64,000 nucleotides of DNA from JAAFIP01 sp043774625 (GCA_043774625.1 JAYVTG010000143.1:1-64000); one strand, 5' to 3'; shown: positions 16,204 through 24,527, counted from the first letter of the stretch. Notes: generated by a model not told the origin, from the sequence alone. Made by a program: numbers and translations.

Positions 16204-17041
16204 CATTTTTCTTGAAATAATGCAACTCTGACAATGAAGGAAAGGCAGCGCTGCGTTTTTCCTTCATCGCCAGCACCGCCTCCTGTACATGCGCATTGCT
16301 CCAGATCGCGGCTTGCAGCCAACCCATCTGCTTGAGTGCATCTTCGGTCGAGTGGTCGCGCGTGTAATGAATGGCTTGCTTGGTGCCCCAGATCGCAACG
16401 GGGGGCTTGCTGGCTATCTCGTTGGCACACTGCAAGGCGGCGGCCAGCATGGCTTGCGGGGTGTCGAATACCTCGTTCACCAAACCATGCGCCAAGGCCT
16501 TGCTTGCGGGCATACGCCGCCCGGTGTAGGCATATTCCTTCACCACAGCTTCCGGTATCAGCTTGGGCAACCGCTGCAGCGTGCCCACATCGGCCACCAT
16601 GCCGATATTGATTTCCTGAATGCAAAAGAAAGCGTCGGCCGTGGCGTAGCGTACGCAACAGGCGGTCACCATGTCTACCGCACCACCAATGCAACCACCC
16701 TGAATGGCCGCGATGACCGGGATGCGCAGGCTCTCCAGCTTGGTGAACGTGGCTTGCATCTCAGTCAGTGCATCAAAAATCGCCGCGCGGCCTTCGGGGC
16801 TTTGATCGTCCATCAAAATAGCGCCGCTAAATGTGTCCAGCGACATGCCCGCGCTAAAGTGTTTGCCGGTGCTAGAGATCACCAAGGCTCTGGCAGAGCC
16901 TTGTTTGTGGATGTGGCTCAGCACGTCGTCCAGCTCTCGCCAAAACAGCGGATGCATGGTGTTCATGGCCTCGGAGCGGTTGAGGGTGAGATGCGCGACA
17001 TGGTGTGTCTCGCTCAGGCTGAAGCAGGTAAGATTTTGCAT
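16196..17041 (-). CDS. Enoyl-CoA hydratase/isomerase, dienoyl-CoA isomerase-like
   Basis: A 281-residue crotonase. The oxyanion-hole segments are FSAGMSLDTF (about 60) and IQGGCIGGAVDMVTAC (about 110). The stretch FFCIQEINIGMVADVGTLQR carries Glu and Asp in the positions used by delta-3,5-delta-2,4-dienoyl-CoA isomerase rather than the Glu pair of hydratase. It therefore probably shifts double bonds during degradation of unsaturated acyl-CoAs. I start at 17041 (MQNLTCFSL); the longer frame adds 39 unrelated residues. Its stop codon lies in the edge of a dispersed repeat. Confidence 0.85.
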   Translation of the reverse strand: MQNLTCFSLSETHHVAHLTLNRSEAMNTMHPLFWRELDDVLSHIHKQGSARALVISSTGKHFSAGMSLDTFSGAILMDDQSPEGRAAIFDALTEMQATFTKLESLRIPVIAAIQGGCIGGAVDMVTACCVRYATADAFFCIQEINIGMVADVGTLQRLPKLIPEAVVKEYAYTGRRMPASKALAHGLVNEVFDTPQAMLAAALQCANEIASKPPVAIWGTKQAIHYTRDHSTEDALKQMGWLQAAIWSNAHVQEAVLAMKEKRSAAFPSLSELHYFKKNGL

Positions 17042-17138
17042 GCCTGTATGGTAACGCGCTGATGAAAGTTTGTGCAGTGACGCTGTAAACCCAATGACCG
17101 TAAAACAAGGTGACGAGACTGGCTGATTAGACGGTGCT

Positions 17139-17843
17139 CTATAAAACGTTACGCGCACGGCGTGGAACCACTTGCAGTTGTGACTTGAGCTTGAGTGGCG
17201 CGCTGGTCACGGTGACTTGTTGCACGGGCAGGTCAATGAGCTGGTCTGCTTGCCAGACTTTGACTTGGACGGCACCGTCAGGCACGTCGTCAAATGTGGC
17301 CATACCGTCTGTGCCGGTTTTGGCCGCCCAGGGTGAATCGCTCACGTACACGTTGCCACGCATGGAGCCATGCAAAAAGCAACCTAGTATGGTGGCACCC
17401 ACTGCACCTGGTTTGTCTAGCGTGATCTCGGATGACTTCGCTGATTTGCCGTCAGACTTGCCTTCCAGCCGCATTTCAAAACCACCGCCACTGCTGGCCG
17501 CTGTGCCTGCAGCTGAAAACTGGGCGGCACCGGCAGCTGAGCCGCGCACGTGGTGGTCCCAGGGGTCGTTGTTGATAAATTTGACTTTGGCGCCGACAGA
17601 AACCAGGGTGAGGGCAGGTACAAATTGCATTTTTTCTTGCACGATAGTCGCTTGCATGGACAGTGGCTTGGCAGGCTGCGACTTGGTGGATGGCACCAAA
17701 ACGACGATAGCATCGGCGGTGGGCCTGCCGTCTTTATCCACCACGCTTACACTGACCTGTCCTGCATTTACAGTGCTAAATATTCCTAATGTCAGCGTCA
17801 ATATTGCGTAAGCTGCTATGAATCTTGTAGTGTTACTGAGCAT
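17139..17843 (-). CDS. Exported cupredoxin-like (blue copper) protein
   Basis: A 234-residue protein: a signal peptide (about 1-27, ending STVNAG) followed by a plastocyanin/azurin-like beta-sandwich. Candidate type-1 copper ligands are His in NDPWDHHVRG (about 97) and Cys, His and Met in GCFLHGSMRG (about 154-159). Relatives are often labelled methylamine utilisation protein. It is the last gene of an operon with a truncated haemoglobin and a DUF3034 protein, whose promoter carries the ECF-type motif. Residues 4-17 (NTTRFIAAYAILTL) are coded by a copy of the dispersed repeat read backwards. Confidence 0.8.
   Translation of the reverse strand: MLSNTTRFIAAYAILTLTLGIFSTVNAGQVSVSVVDKDGRPTADAIVVLVPSTKSQPAKPLSMQATIVQEKMQFVPALTLVSVGAKVKFINNDPWDHHVRGSAAGAAQFSAAGTAASSGGGFEMRLEGKSDGKSAKSSEITLDKPGAVGATILGCFLHGSMRGNVYVSDSPWAAKTGTDGMATFDDVPDGAVQVKVWQADQLIDLPVQQVTVTSAPLKLKSQLQVVPRRARNVL
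17791..17832 (+). repeat. Dispersed repeat coding part of a signal peptide
   Basis: Diverged copy reading gtcagcgtcaatattgcgta then agctgctatgaat. The minus-strand gene reads it antisense as FIAAYAILTLT, the hydrophobic core of the cupredoxin signal peptide. Confidence 0.7.
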
Positions 17844-17878
17844 AAAAATATTTCTGTTAGTTGACTTGGGTGTGAAAA

Positions 17879-18304
17879 TTATTTAATCGTAATGACATCG
17901 CGGTGCATAGGTGCCAACGCAGCCAGCAGTTTGTTTTGCGCACTGAACGGGATTTTTTGTGCGTCCATGCTTTGCTGCAGCACCTCGACCAAGGCGTTGA
18001 AGTTGCCTTTGGTGATGTCGAAATTGCTGTGTGCAGTTTTCATGTCTACACCTTTGTACACGCAGGGGCCACCGCTGACTTGGCAGACCTGATCTACCAG
18101 TTGCTGCTTGAAGTTGACCAGGTTGGTTTTTTCAAAGAATGGTTTCATGCGCGGGTCGGCCAGCAAGCGCGGTACAAAGTCATCCATCAAGGTGACTAGA
18201 CCAGTCTTTTGGCCCAAGGCCAGGTAAAGGGCGTCGTCGGCTAGGGCGTGGTGGGTGAAGAAGCTGGAGGCACTGATGAGCAGGGTGAGGGTTAATTTTT
18301 TCAT
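17879..18304 (-). CDS. Exported group 1 truncated haemoglobin
   Basis: A 141-residue protein with a signal peptide (MKKLTLTLLISASSFFTHHALA) and a 2/2 globin domain. LYLALGQKTGLVTLMDDFVP is the A/B helix region, the proximal haem His is in DMKTAHSNFDIT, and CQVSGGPCVYKG precedes it with two cysteines that could form a disulfide. Globins of this group bind O2 or NO; export to the periplasm is unusual for the group. I choose 18304 because it puts MKK of the signal peptide first. It sits between the DUF3034 gene (30 nt) and the cupredoxin gene (35 nt). Confidence 0.85.
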   Translation of the reverse strand: MKKLTLTLLISASSFFTHHALADDALYLALGQKTGLVTLMDDFVPRLLADPRMKPFFEKTNLVNFKQQLVDQVCQVSGGPCVYKGVDMKTAHSNFDITKGNFNALVEVLQQSMDAQKIPFSAQNKLLAALAPMHRDVITIK

Positions 18305-18334
18305 GATTGATTTCCAGATAGGGCAATGGCTCAT

Positions 18335-19270
18335 TTAGAAAGCGGCTTGTGCTGACAGGTAAACGCCAGTCTGGCGGCGCTTGTCGGTAGTCGCTGGGAC
18401 GATGGTTCCCAGGTCTACATAGGCGAGAGTCAGCGAGATATTTTTATTCGGTGCCCAAGCAATGAAAACATCCTTCCAGTCTTGCGCACGCAAGCCATCG
18501 CTCAAGCCTGCTGCATTGCCAGCCACTTGCAGATGGTTGGGCATCTTACGGTATTCCGCGCCAACAGCCAGGTTTTTAGTCAGCAGTTTGGCGATGGAAA
18601 CTTCTGGCATCAAGCGGTAGCTGTTGTTCGCTCCGCCCAGCGTGGCACCAAAGCCCAGCAAGCCGTTCTGGTTTGCTTTTGTGGCGCGCAAGGTGCCGTT
18701 GACCAGGATGCCTGGCGCGAGAAAGAGTTTGGTAGCGTTGACATACAAGTCCATGCCAGACCTCTTGGCGCCTAGTGCATTCAGTGTGCCATCCAGGCCG
18801 CTGGAGTCCAGTGATTTGAATTCCACGCCTGCGGCTATCTGTGGCATCCAGGTGTCGCTGTCCAGCACCGCATCGCCAGCCAGTTTGACTTTGCCACCGA
18901 TGATGGTTTGGCGCAGATGCAAGCCGGGCAAGCCCAGAGCGCTGCCGGTAATGCCCGTGTTCAAGTCTTGACGGGCAATGGACAGTTCGTATCGGTCATG
19001 AACGCCTATGGCTGCGCCGTAAGCGGTCAAGCCGTAGTCGCGCGTAGTGGCGCGGCTAAGGTGCACCGTGCCACCTGTCTCACCCGCACTGGCATTGCTG
19101 CCAATCACAGCCCAGGGCGTTAAACCACCACCGGCCGCGCCATCTATGCTGCTTACGCCGCCAGTCAGCAGCAGTTTGCCAGTGTCTGCCTGGGCTAAGC
19201 CACAGGCTAAAAGTGATGTAACGGTCAAAGCGGTGATGGGTAGCTTTGCCAGAACGTGTTGAAGTTGCAT
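18335..19270 (-). CDS. DUF3034 family outer-membrane-like protein
   Basis: A 311-residue protein with a signal peptide (cleavage after QA near 28). The N-terminal KLLLTGGVSSIDGAAGGGLTPWAVIG and the C-terminal GVYLSAQAAF match DUF3034, a family with alternating beta-strands and a terminal Phe as in outer-membrane barrels. Function is unknown. It is the first gene of the operon with globin and cupredoxin, preceded by a TGAATCC-N16-CGTAAT promoter-like motif ending 31 nt before its start codon. Confidence 0.85.
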   Translation of the reverse strand: MQLQHVLAKLPITALTVTSLLACGLAQADTGKLLLTGGVSSIDGAAGGGLTPWAVIGSNASAGETGGTVHLSRATTRDYGLTAYGAAIGVHDRYELSIARQDLNTGITGSALGLPGLHLRQTIIGGKVKLAGDAVLDSDTWMPQIAAGVEFKSLDSSGLDGTLNALGAKRSGMDLYVNATKLFLAPGILVNGTLRATKANQNGLLGFGATLGGANNSYRLMPEVSIAKLLTKNLAVGAEYRKMPNHLQVAGNAAGLSDGLRAQDWKDVFIAWAPNKNISLTLAYVDLGTIVPATTDKRRQTGVYLSAQAAF

Positions 19271-19300
19271 AAAAATTTAAAAAAAGTGGGTTATGACTGC

Positions 19301-19329
19301 ATTACGTTAGTTCGGTTGAATTGGATTCA
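19301..19329 (-). promoter_or_regulatory. ECF-type promoter, DUF3034 operon
   Basis: On the minus strand: TGAATCC (19329-19323), 16 nt, CGTAAT (19306-19301). It matches the promoters at 24385-24413 and 24438-24466 in both boxes and spacing, and directs transcription into DUF3034, globin and cupredoxin. Recognition by the ECF sigma factor at 24528 is inference. Confidence 0.65.
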
Positions 19330-19355
19330 AGTTTTTACAAATTGATAAATACAAG

Positions 19356-19384
19356 TAAATCCAAACAGTAAATCACGTCGTAAC
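19356..19384 (+). promoter_or_regulatory. ECF-type promoter, DUF3455 gene
   Basis: TAAATCC (19356-19362), 16 nt, CGTAAC (19379-19384), about 78 nt before the DUF3455 start. One mismatch to the TGAATCC of the other three sites. It is back-to-back with the minus-strand motif at 19301-19329. Confidence 0.55.
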
Positions 19385-19461
19385 CACTGTGGGGTGGCTC
19401 TGGTTTGCTAGCAAGTTTGCAGATGCCGCCCCGCTACCGTCAATTTATTGGAGAAATCGCC

Positions 19462-19998
19462 ATGATCCGTTTTACTTTGGCAGCCAGTGCTGTCGCCATC
19501 CTATCTGCCTGCGCCAGCAACCCCACCATGACCGCCTTTACGCAAACCAGCTTGCCTGATGCTGTGAAGGTGCCCGCAGGGCATAAGGTAGCGCTGGAAA
19601 CTGTTGGTTCTGGCCACATCACCTACGAATGCCGAGCCAAAAAAGACGCTGCCGGTTTTGAATGGGTATTTGTCGGGCCAGACGCCAAATTGATGGCGCG
19701 CGATGGCAAGCAAATCGGCAAGTACTATGGCCCACCAGCCACCTGGGAAAGCGCAGACGGCTCGAAAATTACGGGTGCTCAAGTGGCTGTAGCACCGGCT
19801 GTAGTGGGCAGTATTCCTCTGCAATTGGTCAAAGCCAACCCCGCTACGGGAGCCGGTGCCATGGCGGGTGTGAGCTACATCCAGCGGGTAGACACTCGCG
19901 GCGGTGTGGCCCCGGCCAAGGCTTGCGATGCAGGCATGGTCAGCGTCAAAGAGATCGTCAATTACCAGTCAGGCTATATTTTTTGGAAGGCAGTTTGA
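19462..19998 (+). CDS. DUF3455 lipoprotein
   Basis: A 178-residue protein. The lipobox LSAC at residues 14-17 (AVAILSACASN) indicates an exported lipoprotein. The mature part carries DUF3455 landmarks: HITYECRAKKDAAGFEWVFVGP, GKYYGPPATWES, and the final YQSGYIFWKA. Function is unknown. The chosen start has ttggag 8-9 nt upstream; the longer frame starts 57 nt earlier without support. It is convergent with the HupE-like gene and its leader carries an ECF-type motif. Confidence 0.85.
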   Translation: MIRFTLAASAVAILSACASNPTMTAFTQTSLPDAVKVPAGHKVALETVGSGHITYECRAKKDAAGFEWVFVGPDAKLMARDGKQIGKYYGPPATWESADGSKITGAQVAVAPAVVGSIPLQLVKANPATGAGAMAGVSYIQRVDTRGGVAPAKACDAGMVSVKEIVNYQSGYIFWKAV

Positions 19999-20020
19999 TA
20001 TCTTTCCAGAGGGTGGGGCA

Positions 20021-21202
20021 TCATGTCAAACGTTCCACCATCCAGTACACCGCCATCACCACCAGAGCATACGAGCCACCGCGCACCACTACCGCGTTGT
20101 AATGCGACCAGCGCACCCAGCTGACCAATACCCAGTGCGCAGCGCACCACAGCAGCACCATCATCAATTGCCCCGCTTCTACCCCCAGGTTGAACCCGGC
20201 CAGTCCCCAAAACAGCAAACTGCCCGTCACGCCTGCTTCCAGCATCACGCCAGAAAATCCCAGACCGTGTACGAGGCCGAAACATAATGCCAACACATCT
20301 CCACGCACCCATTTGACGGGGTACAGATTGAGTACAGCCGATACGCCAATGGTGAGGGCAATCGCAGGCTCTACCCAGTTGGGTGACGCACTGATCCAGC
20401 CCAGACTGGCCACAGCCAGCGTAGCAGAATGGCCGATGGTGAAGCCTGTGACGGTGCGCAACAGGGTGATGAAACCACTACGTGCAGACAATATGATGGG
20501 CAATAGCAGCGTCAATAAAAATGCCAGATGGTCGTAACCAGTGACGATATGGTGGACGCCCTCTGGGAAAAAATGGGCCAGGGTAGCGAGGCCAGTTTGC
20601 GGCAGTGGGCGTTCGTCTGTGCTTGCCGCTGTGGGTGCTGTTGCCGATGCATGGCTGCGCAGCGACAGTTGGGGCCGCCCTGCAGGCGCGAGCACCGCAG
20701 CTATCGGCTGGCCATCCATTTGCCCACTGATGACCAGGCGGTGTGTAGTGTCCACGTCTTTGAATAACTGGTAGTCGATAGCCAGAGCAGACCTGGCATC
20801 GCAAGCCAGCGTACTCGACAGTCGCACATAAGCGCCGTCACTGCGTTGCTCCAGAGACGAAAATTGCCAGTCCAGGGGAATGTTTGCTCGTGCACAGCGC
20901 AAGGCTACGCCTCGGTTAACAAATGCCACAATGTCTGGTGTAGCGGCTTTGACTTCGCCCCAGGTCAGGCTACGGTTAGCGTCTGCATCCAATGTGTCAA
21001 TTGCAGCGTCCAGGTCTTTCACGGCCAAAGACAATTGCAAACGCATGGCGCCTGGCCTATCGGCTGCCTGGTTAGTTGCCGTATTGGCTGTTAAAGGACT
21101 CAGGCTCAAATACGCATCGCTGGCTTTGTGTGCCCATGCAGGTGCGAAAAAGCTAACGCTACACACCACCGTTGCACAGAACGTATAAATTGAATACTTC
21201 AT
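20021..21202 (-). CDS. HupE/UreJ-2 family membrane protein
   Basis: A 393-residue protein with a signal peptide (ends PAWAHKASD), a soluble domain (about 30-190) and about seven membrane helices. The HupE/UreJ motifs are present: FPEGVHHIVTGYDHLAFLL (about 218-236), FTIGHSATL and FGLVHGLGFSG. Conserved His/Asp in these helices suggest metal (nickel or other) handling, by analogy to HupE. It is the last gene of the DUF4331 operon and overlaps the TPR gene by 4 nt (ATGA). Confidence 0.85.
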   Translation of the reverse strand: MKYSIYTFCATVVCSVSFFAPAWAHKASDAYLSLSPLTANTATNQAADRPGAMRLQLSLAVKDLDAAIDTLDADANRSLTWGEVKAATPDIVAFVNRGVALRCARANIPLDWQFSSLEQRSDGAYVRLSSTLACDARSALAIDYQLFKDVDTTHRLVISGQMDGQPIAAVLAPAGRPQLSLRSHASATAPTAASTDERPLPQTGLATLAHFFPEGVHHIVTGYDHLAFLLTLLLPIILSARSGFITLLRTVTGFTIGHSATLAVASLGWISASPNWVEPAIALTIGVSAVLNLYPVKWVRGDVLALCFGLVHGLGFSGVMLEAGVTGSLLFWGLAGFNLGVEAGQLMMVLLWCAAHWVLVSWVRWSHYNAVVVRGGSYALVVMAVYWMVERLT

Positions 21203-22344
21203 GATTTTGTAGCGGGTACCCAGCGTGCCAGCCGTGCGTCTCGCAGCCCGGTGCTTTGCAATTGTTTTTGTATGGCAGCCACATCGTCTTTGCGGCCTGC
21301 AGCATCGGCACTGCCCAGTGCCAGCCACCAGTCCAGTGGTTCTTTTTGAATCTGCAGATTTGTTTGTGCCGCAGTCCAGGCCTTGGCGGGGTTAGCCTCT
21401 AGCCACAGCGCAACCAGTGCCAGCTCACGCGCATGCGTGCGCGGGTCATCACCGCGAGCGTCCAGTGCGCTAAAGCGTTCGCGCAATTCAGTCCACAGCG
21501 CATTCCAGCGTGCATCACCCAATTGCTTGTAGGCATAAGTGCGGCGCACCATGACCGAGTCGCTACTGGTCTGTTTTGCCAATACCTTCAGTGCAGCATC
21601 GGGTTGCGCTGTGCGCAGCAGCAAGTCGGCCAGTGCCAGCGCTGTGTAGCCATCGTCCGCCAGCAGCAGGCTGGTTTGGTACGCCTTTTGTGCAGCAGCA
21701 TCTAGGCCAGCGCGCTCCTCGCTTTCTGCCAGTAAAGACAACAACCAGGCTTTAGTGGATGCGTCACTGGTTTGCTTTTGCAATTGGCTAAAACCCGTGC
21801 GTGCCAGTGCAAAGCTGCCTTGCAACGACGCCGTTTCAAGTTGGCAAGCTGCTGCGTACAGCGCTGCGCCACTGCTAGCCACCCTAGTGCAGGCAGCGTC
21901 TGCTGCGCCGTATTGTGCGGCCACACGTTCTAGGGTGGCCAGGGTAAGCCAGCCCTGAGCTTGGGAAGGGTCACGCTTGAGAGCGGCTTGCAGGGTAGTG
22001 CGAGCGGCAGAAAATTCGTGGCGGCTTTGCTCGATGGTTGCTTGCAAAATGGCCAGAGTTGGTGGTGCGTCGCTCTTACCCCACCATGGGGCTAATGCAG
22101 CTTGCGCGCGACCCAGATAGCGCGGGTCCGCGTTCGTGCGTGCCAGGGTAATCAGTTGCTTGGCAGATTGCGCAGCCGCTTCGGGCGTAGTCAAGGTGGT
22201 GATGGCAACAGGCTTGACGCGACCAGGCAAAACTTCCACCACCATCGAATCGTTTGTAGGCGCGAAGTCTTGAGGTGCTGCCACACCAAGACTGCTTGCA
22301 AAAACTAATGTTGTAATCAAATAGATTTGATATGGGGTGCGCAT
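21199..22344 (-). CDS. Exported TPR-containing protein
   Basis: A 381-residue protein with a signal peptide (MRTPYQIYLITTLVFASSLG, cleavage near GVAA). The rest is helical and Ala-rich with several tetratricopeptide-like helix pairs (for example AAQKAYQTSLLLADDGYTAL and AWLLSLLAESEERAGLDA). It is probably a periplasmic scaffold. The ATG at 22344 is preferred over 22413 because the longer N-terminus would be encoded by the hairpin at 22371-22402. It is coupled to the HupE-like gene by ATGA. Confidence 0.8.
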   Translation of the reverse strand: MRTPYQIYLITTLVFASSLGVAAPQDFAPTNDSMVVEVLPGRVKPVAITTLTTPEAAAQSAKQLITLARTNADPRYLGRAQAALAPWWGKSDAPPTLAILQATIEQSRHEFSAARTTLQAALKRDPSQAQGWLTLATLERVAAQYGAADAACTRVASSGAALYAAACQLETASLQGSFALARTGFSQLQKQTSDASTKAWLLSLLAESEERAGLDAAAQKAYQTSLLLADDGYTALALADLLLRTAQPDAALKVLAKQTSSDSVMVRRTYAYKQLGDARWNALWTELRERFSALDARGDDPRTHARELALVALWLEANPAKAWTAAQTNLQIQKEPLDWWLALGSADAAGRKDDVAAIQKQLQSTGLRDARLARWVPATKS

Positions 22345-22370
22345 AAATACTTTCAATAAGCTGATCAAAT

Positions 22371-22402
22371 TCCCTTGGCACGCACGGCGGCATGCCAAGG
22401 GA
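22371..22402 (-). terminator. Hairpin between lipoprotein and TPR genes
   Basis: TCCCTTGGCA (22371-22380) pairs perfectly with TGCCAAGGGA (22393-22402) around a 12-nt loop. On the minus strand aatttgat follows, a poor U-tract. It probably attenuates transcription so that the DUF4331 and lipoprotein genes are expressed above TPR and HupE. Confidence 0.5.
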
Positions 22403-22413
22403 AAACAAGCCAC

Positions 22414-22713
22414 TTAGATCGTTTGATCAGGCTCGTCGGTTTCGCTGATTGCTAGCACGGCATCACCAGCTACCAACGGGTCGGTAGTTTCGCTGCCACC
22501 AGCTGACACGATTCCTTTGATGAACTCGGTAGCTCCCGCTGAGCTTGTAGTCGCGGCGATGGGAACTTCTGTGCCATTGACAAAGATAGATGCAGGCGGC
22601 GGATTACCCGTGCCTGCAACAGGCGTCAAGTTGCTGCTGTCTCCACAGGCAGAGAGCATCGTAGTGACTGTTGCCATGGCAATGGCGTAGCGCGTTAAGT
22701 TAAAAACTTTCAT
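22414..22713 (-). CDS. Small lipoprotein, function unknown
   Basis: A 99-residue protein with a lipobox (MLSACGDSS). The mature part is acidic and low in complexity, ending SETDEPDQTI. It starts at 22713 with ggag 6-9 nt upstream; the longer frame lacks a ribosome site. It lies 24 nt after the DUF4331 gene in the same operon. I recognise no family. Confidence 0.8.
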   Translation of the reverse strand: MKVFNLTRYAIAMATVTTMLSACGDSSNLTPVAGTGNPPPASIFVNGTEVPIAATTSSAGATEFIKGIVSAGGSETTDPLVAGDAVLAISETDEPDQTI

Positions 22714-22737
22714 CACGGTTCTCCTATAGTGATTCAA

Positions 22738-24333
22738 TTACAGCGAACCGGCCAAAGGCGTGTTCAAGTAAGGGAACGAGCTTAAGAATGGAACTACGGC
22801 TTGGTCCACACCGTCATGCACGGTCAGCGATGCACCAGCTGCAGGTACGCTGGATGGATTGCACGCCGAGGTGACGCCCGGTACGCTGGGAATACTGTTG
22901 AGCTTGAACGCATCCGTAGTGCCATTGACCATACACAAACCACCCAAGACGGCTACCAATGAAATATCCACAACGTCATCTTTGGGACGGCGGCCGTTCG
23001 GGTAGCCCGCATTGTCAGTGCCTGCGGCCAGCACGTTGCCCACAATACCCAGACGGTTCTGGCTGGCAAACGGTACAGGTGCAATAGCAGTGTTCAAACG
23101 CAGCATTTCCGATGGGACCACATTGGCTGGCTTGTTCACACCTGTAATACCCGTTAAAAACACCGTTGCCAAATCTGTTCGTGGCAGATTGGTGGGAGCC
23201 AAGGCGGCCCCATTACCGGCCAGCACCACGCCCAGCAAAACAGGTAGTGTGGGGTTGGTCACGTAGTCCAAAAATTGACTATCACCGTTAGGCTTGGACG
23301 CGTTGAACTTGTCTTTGTCTTTCAGGCCAATCACCACTTCGTTAACTAGAGGCATTCCTAAACGAGAGACTTGGGTCCACGCGCCACCTACCTTCTCCGT
23401 GGTCTGGTGGCCGGAGGCTGGTTTGGCTGACAGTAAACGACCTTGGCGCAGGCTGGCCGTCGTCCAGCCGCCAATCACTGTCTCCGTGCCCGCAGTCAAA
23501 CAGTCTTTATGCACTTCCAGAGCGATCGAGGTAACGTTGCTGTCCTGAATCGAGTTGGCTGCTGCTGCGTTGATGTTGGCTGGATTGGTAATCACTGCCA
23601 GTGGCGCATTCACCAGGTCAAAAATGGGGCCCAGGTTCACAGCAAAACCTTCCTGGCGCTGACCTACAAAAACCTTGCCAACATCTTTGCCTGCGGGGCA
23701 ACCCGGAATTTTGATGCTGTGCACGTGCTTGTCTGCATAGGCGGCATAGGCGGCGGTGTTACCCAAAGTTTTCACGCCAATGTAGTCAACGGGTTTTTCA
23801 AAACTGGCGCCGCCCGTGGCCTTGGTCACGGCTTGGCTGGTGCCTTTGCGTCGGTCACCACGCACGATGTTGACCGAATAGGTTTCGTTCAGGTTCAGGT
23901 TGGCGTCGTTCAAGTTACTGACACCACCAGCTTGAATTAGGGGTATGGACACCGTTTTGTTGCCAATAGGCAGCGCAATATCCTTGAGTTTGTTGTTGAA
24001 GCGAAATTGGAAAGTAATGTCTTCGTTGGCGTCTCCATTGTTGTCGATATGAATCTCATACAAGGCGTTCTGATCCATCGAAAAGTAGTTGGGGCCACCG
24101 TAAGGGCCTTGCAAAGGCTGATAGTTGGCGATCAGGGTCACATAATCGCTGCGCCCACCAGTACCGTTGGCGGCCACACCTTCGTAGCTGCGAAACATAT
24201 AAAAATCTGTGCCATCGACCTTGGGTGACGTGGTGATAAACGGTGCTTCGCGGTGGCTGGACGCCAGGCTGGTACCGGCTGCACACACAGCGGATACCGC
24301 TAGCACGCAGGCTGTTAGTTTTTTAAATCGCAT
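22738..24333 (-). CDS. Exported DUF4331 family protein
   Basis: A 531-residue protein. After a signal peptide (ends TSLASSHREAPF) come the DUF4331 hallmarks: SHREAP, KVDGTDFYMFRSYE, VTLIANYQPLQGPYGGPNYF and the C-terminal GRRPKDDVVDISL. The last motif and the repeated Asp pairs suggest metal binding. Function is unknown. It is the first gene of an operon with a lipoprotein, a TPR protein and a HupE-like membrane protein, and is transcribed divergently from the ECF sigma gene from matching promoter motifs. Confidence 0.9.
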   Translation of the reverse strand: MRFKKLTACVLAVSAVCAAGTSLASSHREAPFITTSPKVDGTDFYMFRSYEGVAANGTGGRSDYVTLIANYQPLQGPYGGPNYFSMDQNALYEIHIDNNGDANEDITFQFRFNNKLKDIALPIGNKTVSIPLIQAGGVSNLNDANLNLNETYSVNIVRGDRRKGTSQAVTKATGGASFEKPVDYIGVKTLGNTAAYAAYADKHVHSIKIPGCPAGKDVGKVFVGQRQEGFAVNLGPIFDLVNAPLAVITNPANINAAAANSIQDSNVTSIALEVHKDCLTAGTETVIGGWTTASLRQGRLLSAKPASGHQTTEKVGGAWTQVSRLGMPLVNEVVIGLKDKDKFNASKPNGDSQFLDYVTNPTLPVLLGVVLAGNGAALAPTNLPRTDLATVFLTGITGVNKPANVVPSEMLRLNTAIAPVPFASQNRLGIVGNVLAAGTDNAGYPNGRRPKDDVVDISLVAVLGGLCMVNGTTDAFKLNSIPSVPGVTSACNPSSVPAAGASLTVHDGVDQAVVPFLSSFPYLNTPLAGSL

Positions 24334-24384
24334 GAAATTCTCCAGAAATGATTAAAAAGTGTTGTGCGGTGTGTCCGCATGGTG

Positions 24385-24413
24385 TTTACGTGATTTCAGG
24401 AAAGATGGATTCA
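24385..24413 (-). promoter_or_regulatory. ECF-type promoter, DUF4331 operon
   Basis: On the minus strand: TGAATCC (24413-24407), 16 nt, CGTAAA (24390-24385). It lies about 52 nt before the DUF4331 start codon and mirrors the promoter of the sigma gene. The extended -35 region AGATGGATTCA is the left arm of an 11-bp inverted repeat with 24438-24448. Confidence 0.7.
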
Positions 24414-24437
24414 CATTAATGTGTAACGGGAAACCCT

Positions 24438-24466
24438 TGAATCCATCTGCGAATTTGCGGCGTATC
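24438..24466 (+). promoter_or_regulatory. ECF-type autoregulatory promoter, sigma operon
   Basis: TGAATCC (24438-24444), 16 nt, CGTATC (24461-24466), about 62 nt before the sigma start. A promoter of the same kind faces the other way at 24385-24413. Autoregulation is common for ECF sigma factors and is inferred here from the shared motif. Confidence 0.7.
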
Positions 24467-24527
24467 TACAGTGCGATAACATTTATGTGCGCAGGACGTG
24501 GCGCAAAACAATCGAGTGAATCACAAT

